Positions 15,913 to 23,733 of a stretch of 64,000 nt of DNA are shown in pieces. This stretch comes from Micromonospora sp. NBC_01699. GTDB lineage: Bacteria > Actinomycetota > Actinomycetes > Mycobacteriales > Micromonosporaceae. The stretch covers positions 6,694,001 to 6,758,000 of the forward strand of contig NZ_CP109199.1 of assembly GCF_036250065.1 (NCBI RefSeq). The letters are read 5' to 3'. Under the pieces are notes generated by a model. It ran no database searches. It had not been told where the DNA came from and saw nothing but the letters and a program-made list of their open reading frames with translations. Positions within the stretch are counted from its first letter, which is position 1, and every line of letters starts with the position of its first letter. The position numbers and the translations under genes are program-made.

Positions 15913-18116
15913 CCACGCCCCCTGACGGGTTCCGAGCCGTCGGCGGCGACAGCACCGGCAGCCGGGTCGGCGGCGGTGGCAGCACCGCTGGCCGCGCCGA
16001 CGGCGGCCAGGGCCGCAGCACCGGCACCGGCACCGGTGGGGAGGGTGGTCAGGATGCGGCCGAGGGCGCTGATCGGGAAGACCAGCCGGTAGAGGTGGTA
16101 GTTGATGTAGAAGTAGCCGGGGAAGCCGGTGCCGGTGTACTGCGGCTCGTCCCAGCCGCCGTCGGCGCGCTGGGTCGCCAGCAGCCAGTCGACGCCGCGC
16201 CGGGCCGGCTCACCGTCGCCGGCTCCGGTGGCGTGCAGGGCCAGCAGCGCCCAGGCGGTCTGCGACGCGGTCGAGTCGCCCCGGCCCCGCCAGGACCGGT
16301 CCCGGTACGACCGCATGTCCTCACCCCAGCCGCCGTCCGGGTTCTGCGCCCGGTGCAGCCAGCCGACGGCGCGTACCAGCACCGGGTCGTCGACCGGTAG
16401 GCCCGCCGCGACGAGTGCGGGGACCACCGCGCCGGTGCCGTACACGTGGTTGGCGCCCCAGCGGCCGAACCAGGAGCCGTCGCGTTCCTGGGCCCGCAGC
16501 AGCCAGGCCACCCCGCGCCGGACCGCCGCCGAGTCGGACGGTCCACGGGCGCACAGTTCCTCCACCACGTGCGCGGTGACGTCGGCGGTGGGCGGGTCGA
16601 TCACCTCACCGAAGTCGCAGAACGGCAGCTCACGGGCGAGCGTACGGGTGTTGTCGGCGTCGAACGCCCCCCAGCCGCCGTCGCGGCACTGCATCCCGCG
16701 CAGCCACCGCTCGCCCCGCTCCAGGGCTTCCGGCGTACGCGGGTCGCCGTCGCTTCGCCGCAGCGCCAGCAGCACCTCGGCGGTGTCGTCGGTGTCCGGG
16801 TAGCCGTCGTTGTCGAACTCGAACGCCCAGCCGCTCGGCGGCAGGTCCGGCCGGCGGACCGCCCAGTCGCCGCCGACCCGGATCTCCTCGTCGAGCAGCC
16901 AGCGGTTGGCCCGGACCAGCGCCGGATGGTCGCCCGGCAGGCCGGCGTCGGCGAGCGCGGTCACCGCGAGCGCGGTGTCCCAGACCGGGGACTGGCACGC
17001 CTCCAGCCGGCGCAGTTCACCGTCCGGGGTGGCCTCCCGCACGGTGAACCGGTCCAGTCCGGCCAGCCCGGTACGCAGCACCGGGTGGTCGAGCGGGTAG
17101 CCGAGCAGGTGCAGCGCGATCAGCGAGTAGACCCACGGTGGTTGGATACCGCCCCAGGAGCCGTCCGCCTCCTGCCGGGCGATGATCCACTCCGCGGCCC
17201 GGCGCAGCGCGTTGCGGCGTACGGCCCGCACCGGGTGTCGGTCGTAACCGCGCAGCACCCCGTCGAGCCGCTGGAACCAGCCGGTACGCGTACGCAGCGA
17301 GGTGACCGGTGCCGTACGGACGCCGGTGCGCAGCTCGTCCAGGGCGAAGCCGAGCGGGCGGACCGGGCGCAGGGATCGGACGATCGACAGCGGCACGATG
17401 GTCTGCCGGGCCCAGCAGGCGAAGTCGTAGATGTTCAGCGGCACCCAGGACGGCAGCAGCACCACCTCCGGTGGGACCGCCGGGATCCGGTCCCAGGACC
17501 ATTCGCCGAACAGGGCCAGCCAGATCCGGGTGAAGACCCGGCTGCGTTCGATGCCGCCGTGGGCGAGCACGAACTCGCGGGCCAGGCGCAGGTGGTCGTC
17601 GTCCACCTGGTCCCCGGCCAGCCGCAGCGCCGCGTACGCCTCGATGGTGGTGGACAGGTCACCCGGTCCGCCGTGGAAGTTGGCCCAGCTGCCGTCGCCC
17701 TGCTGCCGACCCCGGATCCACCGGGCGGTGGCCTCGGTCTCCTCGTCGGTGCGGATCCCGAGGAACTGCCGCATCAGCAGGTCCTCGGCCTCCATGGTCA
17801 CGTTGGTGGCCAGTTCCCCCTGCCACCAGCCGCCCGGCTGCTGGGCGGCGAGCAGGTGTTCGCGTGCCCGGTCGAGCCCGGCGACCAGCCGCTCCCGCCG
17901 ATCGGCTCCGGCCGAGTCGACGTCACCGGCCGGCTCCCCCGGCAGTCCCGGCGCGACGCCGCCCACCGAGCCGATGCTCGGCAGTACGGCCGAGTCGACC
18001 GCCTCCGCGACGGCCAGGTCGACGGCGTGCTCGACACCGAGTTCGACCGCCCCGTCGACGGCCGGCTCGGCAACGGGAACGGCGTCGGCCCCGGTGGACG
18101 AGCGGGTGGTGGCCAT
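15909..18116 (-). CDS. shc: Squalene-hopene cyclase (HpnF)
   Basis: 735 residues. The catalytic acid motif DTDDTA lies near residue 440, and several QW repeats are visible (GSWGGIQPPW, GGWGAFDADNT, GSWFGRWGANHVYG, GGWDEPQYTGTGFPGYFYINYHLYRLVFP). The enzyme cyclises squalene to hopene/hopanol at the membrane. ATG at 18114-18116 shares its bases with the stop of the polyprenyl synthase gene. The first ~70 residues are a low-complexity Ala/Val/Asp/Glu stretch (AVELGVEH, AVDLAVAEAVDSAV) not part of the cyclase fold, and the C-terminus has an Ala/Gly tail; the family is usually ~630-680 residues. Confidence 0.95.
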   Translation of the reverse strand: MATTRSSTGADAVPVAEPAVDGAVELGVEHAVDLAVAEAVDSAVLPSIGSVGGVAPGLPGEPAGDVDSAGADRRERLVAGLDRAREHLLAAQQPGGWWQGELATNVTMEAEDLLMRQFLGIRTDEETEATARWIRGRQQGDGSWANFHGGPGDLSTTIEAYAALRLAGDQVDDDHLRLAREFVLAHGGIERSRVFTRIWLALFGEWSWDRIPAVPPEVVLLPSWVPLNIYDFACWARQTIVPLSIVRSLRPVRPLGFALDELRTGVRTAPVTSLRTRTGWFQRLDGVLRGYDRHPVRAVRRNALRRAAEWIIARQEADGSWGGIQPPWVYSLIALHLLGYPLDHPVLRTGLAGLDRFTVREATPDGELRRLEACQSPVWDTALAVTALADAGLPGDHPALVRANRWLLDEEIRVGGDWAVRRPDLPPSGWAFEFDNDGYPDTDDTAEVLLALRRSDGDPRTPEALERGERWLRGMQCRDGGWGAFDADNTRTLARELPFCDFGEVIDPPTADVTAHVVEELCARGPSDSAAVRRGVAWLLRAQERDGSWFGRWGANHVYGTGAVVPALVAAGLPVDDPVLVRAVGWLHRAQNPDGGWGEDMRSYRDRSWRGRGDSTASQTAWALLALHATGAGDGEPARRGVDWLLATQRADGGWDEPQYTGTGFPGYFYINYHLYRLVFPISALGRILTTLPTGAGAGAAALAAVGAASGAATAADPAAGAVAADGSEPVRGRG

Positions 18117-19165
18117 CAGTGGTCCCGGCCGGTCATGAACCGGGCGATCTCCACCAGTTCCCGGTGTACGTCGGCCAGCGTGTTCGCGTCCGGCCCGCCG
18201 GTCGTGCCGAGTTCGGTCAGCCGGTCGAGTTCGGCGAGGGCCTCGGTGAGCAGCCGGTCCGCCTCCTTCTCGGTCCAGTCCCGGGCCCCGGTCTCCTCGA
18301 TCAGGGTGGCGGCCAGGGCCAGGTCGGAGCCGGACAGCTCGCCCGGGGTGGCGTACAGCTCGCGGAGCTGGTCGCTGGCCGTACCGCCGGCGGTGAGGGC
18401 GCGGACCACCGGCACCGACTTCTTCCGCGCCACCAGGTCGGACAGGACCGGTTTGCCGGTGACCGCCGGTTCGCCCCAGATGCCGAGCAGGTCGTCGACG
18501 AGTTGGAAGGCCAGCCCGAGCCGGTCGCCGTACAGGGCCAGGCCCAGGGTGAGCGCGGGCGGGCCACCGCAGAGCACCGCGCCCAGGGTCGCCGAGCAGG
18601 ACAGCAGGGCCGCGGTCTTGTCCCGGGCCATGGTCAGACACTCGTCCAGGGTGACCGTGTCCCGGTGCTCGAACGCCACGTCGGCGGCCTGGCCGGCGAT
18701 CAGCCGGCGCACCGCCGCGTTCAGGTAACGCAGCCCCCAGGTGCCGCCGTGCCCCGGCATCGCCGACAGGACGTCACCGGCGAGGCTGAGCAGCGCGTCG
18801 CCGGCCAGGATCGCCGGGCCGATGCCGAACGCGGCCCAGGCGGTCGGCCGGTGCCGGCGTTCGGCGTCCCCGTCGATCACGTCGTCGTGCAGCAGCGAGA
18901 AGTTGTGCACCAGCTCCACCGCCACCGCGCCGGGCAGCGCGTCCTCGGCGGTCTTGCCGGCGGCCCGCGCGGAGAGCAGTACCAGGGCTGGTCGCAGCCC
19001 TTTGCCACCGCCACGGGTGGTCGGCTGCCCCTGCGCGTCCCAGTAGCCGAGCTGGTAGCCGGCGGTCAACCGGGTGCGTTCGTCGATCCGGTCGAGCGCC
19101 GCCCGGATCTCGGGCTGCACGAGCGTGTCCACCTCGGCCAGGAAGCCAGGCAAGGTCATGGTCAT
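18116..19165 (-). CDS. Polyprenyl (farnesyl-type) diphosphate synthase of the hopanoid operon
   Basis: 349 residues. First aspartate-rich motif HDDVIDGD (D94, D95, D98), GGKGLRPAL for diphosphate binding, and second motif FQLVDDLLGIWG. It condenses IPP with allylic diphosphates; in this operon it most likely supplies farnesyl diphosphate for HpnD. The Ser/Leu residues before the first DDxxD would set chain length, which I cannot resolve. ATG at 19163-19165 (MTMTLPGF) overlaps the HpnE stop in ATGA fashion; a second ATG two codons later is possible. Confidence 0.92.
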   Translation of the reverse strand: MTMTLPGFLAEVDTLVQPEIRAALDRIDERTRLTAGYQLGYWDAQGQPTTRGGGKGLRPALVLLSARAAGKTAEDALPGAVAVELVHNFSLLHDDVIDGDAERRHRPTAWAAFGIGPAILAGDALLSLAGDVLSAMPGHGGTWGLRYLNAAVRRLIAGQAADVAFEHRDTVTLDECLTMARDKTAALLSCSATLGAVLCGGPPALTLGLALYGDRLGLAFQLVDDLLGIWGEPAVTGKPVLSDLVARKKSVPVVRALTAGGTASDQLRELYATPGELSGSDLALAATLIEETGARDWTEKEADRLLTEALAELDRLTELGTTGGPDANTLADVHRELVEIARFMTGRDH

Positions 19166-20511
19166 CTCAGCGCCTCCGTCGTACTCGATCTCGACCCGAG
19201 ATGGGCGAGCACGACGTCGGCGGCCTGCCGGCCGCTGCGTACCGCGCCCTCCATCGTGTCCGGCCATCCGGTGTCGGTCCACGCTCCCGCCAGCACCATC
19301 CCCGGCAGCCGGGTACCCGCCGCCGGCCGGTCCCGGCGGGTACCGGGCCCCTGCCGGAAGGTGGCCCGGGGCTCGCGGGTGACGAACACGTCGTGTACCG
19401 GGGTCCGCCGTGCCGCCGGGAAGAGGTCGGCGAGCGCGGCGAGTTGGCCCCGGCCCAGTTGCGCCGACGGCGTCCGCAGTACGGTCTCCGCCGCCGAGAT
19501 GGAGGTGACCAGGTACTGGCCACTGGCGCCGGGCGGGGTCCGGTCGAAGACCCACTGCACCGGGTTGTCCAGCGCGGCGGCGAACTCCAGGTCGGTGACC
19601 CGCTCCCGGTAGCGGACGTGCACGTTGACGATCGGCGCCGCGCCGAGCCCGGCCCAACGTTCCCGGTCGGGTGCCGCCTGGGTCGGGACCAGTCGGGCCG
19701 CCTGCGGGTGCGGGACGGCCAGCACGACCGCCGCGGCGCTCAGCCGTACCCCGTCGGCACTGACCCGGAACCGGCCCCGGTCGGCGGCGATCTCGCGCAC
19801 CCTGACCCCGGTGTGCACGGTGCCGCCGACGCGGCGCAGCAGCGCCCGCGCGGGTTCACCGTGCAGTTCGGACAGCGGCACCGTGGGTCGGCCGATGTCA
19901 CCGGCGTCGGCCCGGTCGAGCAGCCCGGTCCGGAACACCCGCGCGGCCAGCGCGAGCGACGCCCGGTGCGGCGGCGCGTTCAGCGCCGCGACGCAGATCA
20001 GCTCCCACAACCGCCGTACGGTCGGCGCGTCCTGCCCGTGCCCGGTGAGCCAGTCGCCGAAGCTGATGTCGTCGTTGGCCGGGTCGTCCGGGTCGACGGT
20101 ACGCAGCGCGGCGGCGCCCCGGATCGCGGCCAACCGCTGCCCCATCCGCAGTGGCCGGTAGTTGACCAGTGCCGGCAGCAGGTGCGCCGGTGCCGGCAGC
20201 CGCCGGGTACGGGTGAGCAGGTGCGGCGGTACGCCGACGCGCAGGATCGGCACCGCGAACACGTCCTGTAGACGCGCTCCGCCGGTCGTACCGAGCCGGT
20301 CGAGCAGTTGCCGGTACTCGTGGTAGCAGCGCAGGAAGACGTGCTGGCCGGTGTCGACCACGAGATCGTCGCGGCGGAACGAGTAGGTGGCCCCGCCCAG
20401 TTCCGGCCGGGCCTCCAGCAGGGTGACCCGTGCCCCGGCGTCGGCCAGGCGCAGGGCGGCGGCGATCCCGGCCAGGCCGCCACCGACGACGCACACCTCG
20501 TCGCCGTTCAC
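19162..20511 (-). CDS. hpnE: HpnE, hydroxysqualene dehydroxylase (squalene-forming flavoprotein)
   Basis: 449 residues from the GTG at 20509-20511, which shares bases with the HpnD stop (GTGA). N-terminal FAD site VCVVGGGLAGIAAALRLADAG, then LLEARPELGGATYSF; C-terminal MVLAGAWTDTGWPDTMEGAVRSG is typical of phytoene-desaturase-like amine oxidoreductases. HpnE reduces hydroxysqualene to squalene. Longer readings upstream are out of context because they run inside hpnD. Confidence 0.93.
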   Translation of the reverse strand: MNGDEVCVVGGGLAGIAAALRLADAGARVTLLEARPELGGATYSFRRDDLVVDTGQHVFLRCYHEYRQLLDRLGTTGGARLQDVFAVPILRVGVPPHLLTRTRRLPAPAHLLPALVNYRPLRMGQRLAAIRGAAALRTVDPDDPANDDISFGDWLTGHGQDAPTVRRLWELICVAALNAPPHRASLALAARVFRTGLLDRADAGDIGRPTVPLSELHGEPARALLRRVGGTVHTGVRVREIAADRGRFRVSADGVRLSAAAVVLAVPHPQAARLVPTQAAPDRERWAGLGAAPIVNVHVRYRERVTDLEFAAALDNPVQWVFDRTPPGASGQYLVTSISAAETVLRTPSAQLGRGQLAALADLFPAARRTPVHDVFVTREPRATFRQGPGTRRDRPAAGTRLPGMVLAGAWTDTGWPDTMEGAVRSGRQAADVVLAHLGSRSSTTEALR

Positions 20512-21401
20512 GCGCTGCTCCGGGTCATCGCCCGTGCCGCGACGTACGCCTTCTGCCAGCCGGGCAGCGAGACCCGGCGCCGGGTGACCGCCAGCGGGTC
20601 GGCGACGATCCGGGCCAGCAGCCGGTGGTAGATGCCGGCCATCGCGGCGACGCACGAGGCGCTGCGCCGATCCAGCAGCGGCAGCAGCCGCAGTCCGGTG
20701 CGGTAGTAGCGTTCGGCCCGCTGGGCCTGCCAGCGGACCAGGCCGGCGAGCCGGTCCGACGGGTCGGCGAGGCCGCCGTCGAGCGCGGGTGCCAGGGTGC
20801 AGCCGAACCGGTCCAGGTCCTCGCGCGGCAGGTAGATCCGGCCGTTGCCGCGATCCTCCACGATGTCCCGGAGAATGTTGGTCAGTTGCAGCGCGATGCC
20901 GAGCGTGTCGGCCAGTTCGCTGGCGACGTCGCGGGACACGGTCGGCCGGACGTCGAAGACGCCGAGGGAGAGCCGGCCGACCGAGCCGGCCACCTGCCGG
21001 CAGTAGCCGACCAGGTCGTCGAAGGTGTCGTAGGTGGTGCCCTTGACGTCGGCCAGGCAGCCGTCGACGAGTTCGTCCAGCGCGGGCAGCGGGATCGGCA
21101 GCCGGTCACCGGCGTCGGCCAGGGCGAGCAGCACCGGGTCGCCGCCGGCCTCGGGCAACTGGTGCAGCGCGGCCCGGACCTGGTCCAGCCGGGCCACCTT
21201 GGCCGCCGACGGCAGGTCACCGTCGCCGATGTCGTCGATCCGCCGGGCCACCGCGTACACCGCGCAGAGGGCGCCGCGCCGCTCCGGGCGCAGCAGTCGG
21301 ATGCCGTACGAGAAGTTCCGGGCCTCGGTGCGGGTGATCCGCTCACATTCCCGGTAGGCCCGGTCCAGCAGGGAGCCGGCGGTCCGGCCCGGGGCGGTCA
21401 T
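20508..21401 (-). CDS. hpnD: HpnD, presqualene diphosphate synthase
   Basis: 297 residues from the ATG at 21399-21401 (ATGA overlap with hpnC stop). Squalene/phytoene synthase fold with both aspartate motifs: ARRIDDIGDGD and NILRDIVEDRGNGRIYLP. Also YGIRLLRPERRGALCAVYAVAR near the N-terminus. Joins two farnesyl diphosphates to presqualene diphosphate. Normal length for the family, in contrast to its neighbour HpnC. Confidence 0.94.
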   Translation of the reverse strand: MTAPGRTAGSLLDRAYRECERITRTEARNFSYGIRLLRPERRGALCAVYAVARRIDDIGDGDLPSAAKVARLDQVRAALHQLPEAGGDPVLLALADAGDRLPIPLPALDELVDGCLADVKGTTYDTFDDLVGYCRQVAGSVGRLSLGVFDVRPTVSRDVASELADTLGIALQLTNILRDIVEDRGNGRIYLPREDLDRFGCTLAPALDGGLADPSDRLAGLVRWQAQRAERYYRTGLRLLPLLDRRSASCVAAMAGIYHRLLARIVADPLAVTRRRVSLPGWQKAYVAARAMTRSSA

Positions 21402-22690
21402 CCGGGCCTCGCGATCAGCGTCTTGAGCCACTGCCCGGCGGTGCCGGCCCGGGTCGGCCGGGGCACCCGGCTCAGCGGGTCGTGGTCGGAGCGGGCTAGG
21501 GCGGCCAGCGCGGCCCGCCCGCCGGCCAGGTAGCCGGCGACCGCCAACCGGGCCCAGCCGTGCAACGCGCCGACCAGCGGCGCACCCGCGTCCAGCGCGG
21601 CGCCGGCCCGTACGGCCTGCAACCGGATCACCGCCCGCAGCCCGTCACTGGCGTACGGCGCCGCCAGGTCGTCCGGCGCCACGCCGTACTGGTCCAGGTC
21701 GGTCGCGGGTAGGTAGATCCGCCCCCGGCGGTAGTCCTCGGCGACGTCCTGGAGGTGTTCGACCACCTGCAACGCGGTGCAGATCCGGTTGGACAGGGCG
21801 ATCCGCCGGGCCGACTGCGCCTCGAAGACGTGCAGCACCAGTTCACCGACCGGGTCGGCGGAGAGGTGGCAGTAGTCGACCAGGTCGTCGTAGGTGTCGT
21901 AGCGGTGTACCACCTGGTCGCGCTGGTTGGCGGCGATGAGCCGGCGCAGTGGTTCGATCGGCAGCCGGCGGTCGGCCACCGTCGGGGCGAGCGCTACCAG
22001 CACCGGATGGGTCGGTGGTCGGCCGTCGTACATGGCCCGGAGCTCGTCCTCGAAGCGGTGCAGCGCCGCCGACCGGGCCGCCGGGGTGTCGTAGTGCCCG
22101 GCCGGGGTGTCGTAGTGGCCGGCCGGGGTGTCGTAGTGGCCGGCCGGGGTGTCGTAGTGGCCGGCCGGGGTGTCGTAGTGGCCGGCCGGGGTGTCGTAGT
22201 GCCCGGCTGACCGGTGGCCGGTGGCCGGGTCGCGGGCGGGCGGGCTGGTCGGGTCCTGCGGCGGCAGGCTGCCGGGGTCGCGGGCGGGTGGACTGCCGGG
22301 GTCGCGGGCGGGTGGACTGTTCGGGTCCCGTGGCGGCTGGCTGCCGGGATCACGCGGAGGTTCGCTGACCGGGTCACGCGCGGGCTCCCGGCCGTACGCC
22401 GGTCCCCGGCCGCGACCAGGTTCCCCGCCGCGCGCCGATTCGCGGCCGCGCACCGGTGCGGGCTGGTCGCCCACGGGCTCGTCGCCGAGATCGTCCACAT
22501 AGCGCGCGTACCCGTACAGCGCCAGCAGGTGCCGGCGGATGGTGCCGGGCAGGATCCGCAGGGCGACCGGGAAGTTCTCGCCGGACAGCGCGGTGTCCGG
22601 GATCCGCCGCAGCGCGGACGGGTCTCCGGATGGCCGGGCGGCTGGGTCCCCTGGCGGCTGGCTGGAGACGTTGCCGGTCAATTCGAGCAC
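21398..22690 (-). CDS. hpnC: HpnC, hydroxysqualene synthase, with a large repeat-built insertion
   Basis: 430 residues from the GTG at 22688-22690 behind GAGAGG; most HpnC proteins are near 290. The fold is split: ENFPVALRILPGTIRRHLLALYGYARYVDDLGDE (first Asp motif) comes first, then about 140 low-complexity residues, then FEDELRAMYDG and HLQDVAEDYRRGRIYLP (second Asp motif). The insertion has imperfect 8-residue Pro/Arg/Asp units (PPARDPGS type) followed by six 7-residue units GHYDTPA. The reading frame is intact and both active-site motifs remain, so the enzyme is probably functional. Converts presqualene diphosphate to hydroxysqualene. First gene of the hopanoid operon. Confidence 0.9.
   Translation of the reverse strand: MLELTGNVSSQPPGDPAARPSGDPSALRRIPDTALSGENFPVALRILPGTIRRHLLALYGYARYVDDLGDEPVGDQPAPVRGRESARGGEPGRGRGPAYGREPARDPVSEPPRDPGSQPPRDPNSPPARDPGSPPARDPGSLPPQDPTSPPARDPATGHRSAGHYDTPAGHYDTPAGHYDTPAGHYDTPAGHYDTPAGHYDTPAARSAALHRFEDELRAMYDGRPPTHPVLVALAPTVADRRLPIEPLRRLIAANQRDQVVHRYDTYDDLVDYCHLSADPVGELVLHVFEAQSARRIALSNRICTALQVVEHLQDVAEDYRRGRIYLPATDLDQYGVAPDDLAAPYASDGLRAVIRLQAVRAGAALDAGAPLVGALHGWARLAVAGYLAGGRAALAALARSDHDPLSRVPRPTRAGTAGQWLKTLIARPG
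22080..22205. repeat. Six 21-base tandem repeats inside hpnC
   Basis: GCCGGGGTGTCGTAGTGGCCG repeated six times; the first and last units differ by one base (GTGCCCG). In frame, encoding GHYDTPA on the minus strand. Near identity of the units suggests recent expansion by slippage or unequal crossover. Confidence 0.95.
22215..22375. repeat. Imperfect 24-base repeats inside hpnC
   Basis: About six diverged units such as CGGGTCGCGGGCGGGTGGACT, encoding 8-residue blocks (SPPARDPG, SQPPRDPN, SLPPQDPT). Adjacent to the 21-base array and part of the same insertion; older, since the units have drifted. Confidence 0.75.
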
Positions 22691-22800
22691 ATGCAGCCTC
22701 TCGCGCAGAGTCCACCTGTCGACGCGAGCCGGCCGGGACCGCCGCACCAGATGTCAGTAACCCATCACTCGCGCTAAGTAGTCGTGACTGAGCGTACCCA

Positions 22801-22834
22801 ACTTCACCGGCCTGGACGGTGAGGCCGGCGAAGT
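22801..22834 (-). terminator. Hairpin terminator after the DMT transporter gene
   Basis: Arms 22801-22813 (ACTTCACCGGCCT) and 22822-22834 (AGGCCGGCGAAGT) pair at 12 of 13 positions around an 8-base loop, 27 bases beyond the DMT stop. No U-tract, as common in GC-rich actinobacteria. It separates the DMT gene from the hopanoid operon. Confidence 0.65.
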
Positions 22835-22860
22835 CTGTTTCAGGTTCCGATCGGGCCGGG

Positions 22861-23703
22861 CTACTTCGAACGGGTGGTGCTGGCCAGCGAGATCCCGACG
22901 ATCATGAAGATCACGGCGATGATCTCGATCACCAACCGGGGCCCGTCGGTGGAGAGCGTCTCGTGGAACGCGGTTACTCCGATGACTATCCCGCCGAACG
23001 GGTCGAGCAGGGTGATCGCGGTCAGCGGCGCGGCGATCGGCCCGCTCTGGTACGCGTTCTGGTTCAGGATCAGCGCCGCCAGTCCGACCAGGAACAGGGC
23101 GTAGACGTGCCAGTGGGCGAGCAGCGTCCACGGGTGTTTGGTCAGGTCCTCGCTGATCGTCTTCAGCAGCGCGGCGGCGACCGCGTACAGCAGGCCGGTG
23201 GCGATGCCGAGCAGGGTGCCCCGGTGGGCGTCCCTGGTCCGCCAGGCGACCAGCAGGCAGATGGCGATCAGGCCGCCGACCACCCCGCCGACGCCCAGCC
23301 AGGCCATCGTCGACGGCTGGGACACCCCGGCCCGCGGGTTCGCGGTGACCAGGAAGGCGGCCAGCCCGATGATGCCGACCCCGGCCAGGATCAGGTCCTT
23401 GCGGTGCGGCCGGCGCTTCTCCAGCGCCGCCTCCAGCGGAATCGCCATGAACAGGCCGCTCATCAGCAGCGGCTCGACCAGCGCCAGCGGACCGAACCGC
23501 AGCGCGACCGCCTGGAGCCCGGTGCCGATCACGTCCGGGATGCCGCCGAAGAGCCAGAGCGGCCGGTGCAGCAACCGGATCAGCAGCCGGGGGTCGCCGG
23601 CCCTGGTCGGCTTCTCCTGCTTGGCGGCGTGCTGTTCGAGCGCCGAACTGAACGCGAAGAACAGCGCCGAGGCAAGGCCCAGCAGGACCGCGAGGAGGGC
23701 CAT
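22861..23703 (-). CDS. DMT-family (EamA-like) membrane transporter
   Basis: 280 residues with about ten hydrophobic segments beginning MALLAVLLGLASALFFAFSSALEQ. The two-fold helix pattern (PLALVEPLLMSGLFMAIPLEA in the first half; GPIAAPLTAITLLDPFGGIVIGVTAFHE in the second) matches DMT transporters of the actinobacterial type. Substrate unknown. It is upstream of the hopanoid operon on the same strand but separated by a hairpin and 170 bases, so a role in hopanoid handling is not supported. ATG at 23701-23703. Confidence 0.8.
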   Translation of the reverse strand: MALLAVLLGLASALFFAFSSALEQHAAKQEKPTRAGDPRLLIRLLHRPLWLFGGIPDVIGTGLQAVALRFGPLALVEPLLMSGLFMAIPLEAALEKRRPHRKDLILAGVGIIGLAAFLVTANPRAGVSQPSTMAWLGVGGVVGGLIAICLLVAWRTRDAHRGTLLGIATGLLYAVAAALLKTISEDLTKHPWTLLAHWHVYALFLVGLAALILNQNAYQSGPIAAPLTAITLLDPFGGIVIGVTAFHETLSTDGPRLVIEIIAVIFMIVGISLASTTRSK

Positions 23704-23733
23704 CGGATCAGCCCGTACCGCGCGGGCTCGACC

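Noticed and set aside
15909-18641. A 910-codon open frame extending squalene-hopene cyclase upstream
   Set aside because: The extra part runs inside the polyprenyl synthase gene in another frame; the ATG at 18116 overlaps that gene's stop as in the rest of the operon.
22080-22205. CRISPR-like regular repeats
   Set aside because: Units are contiguous with no spacers and are in frame inside hpnC.
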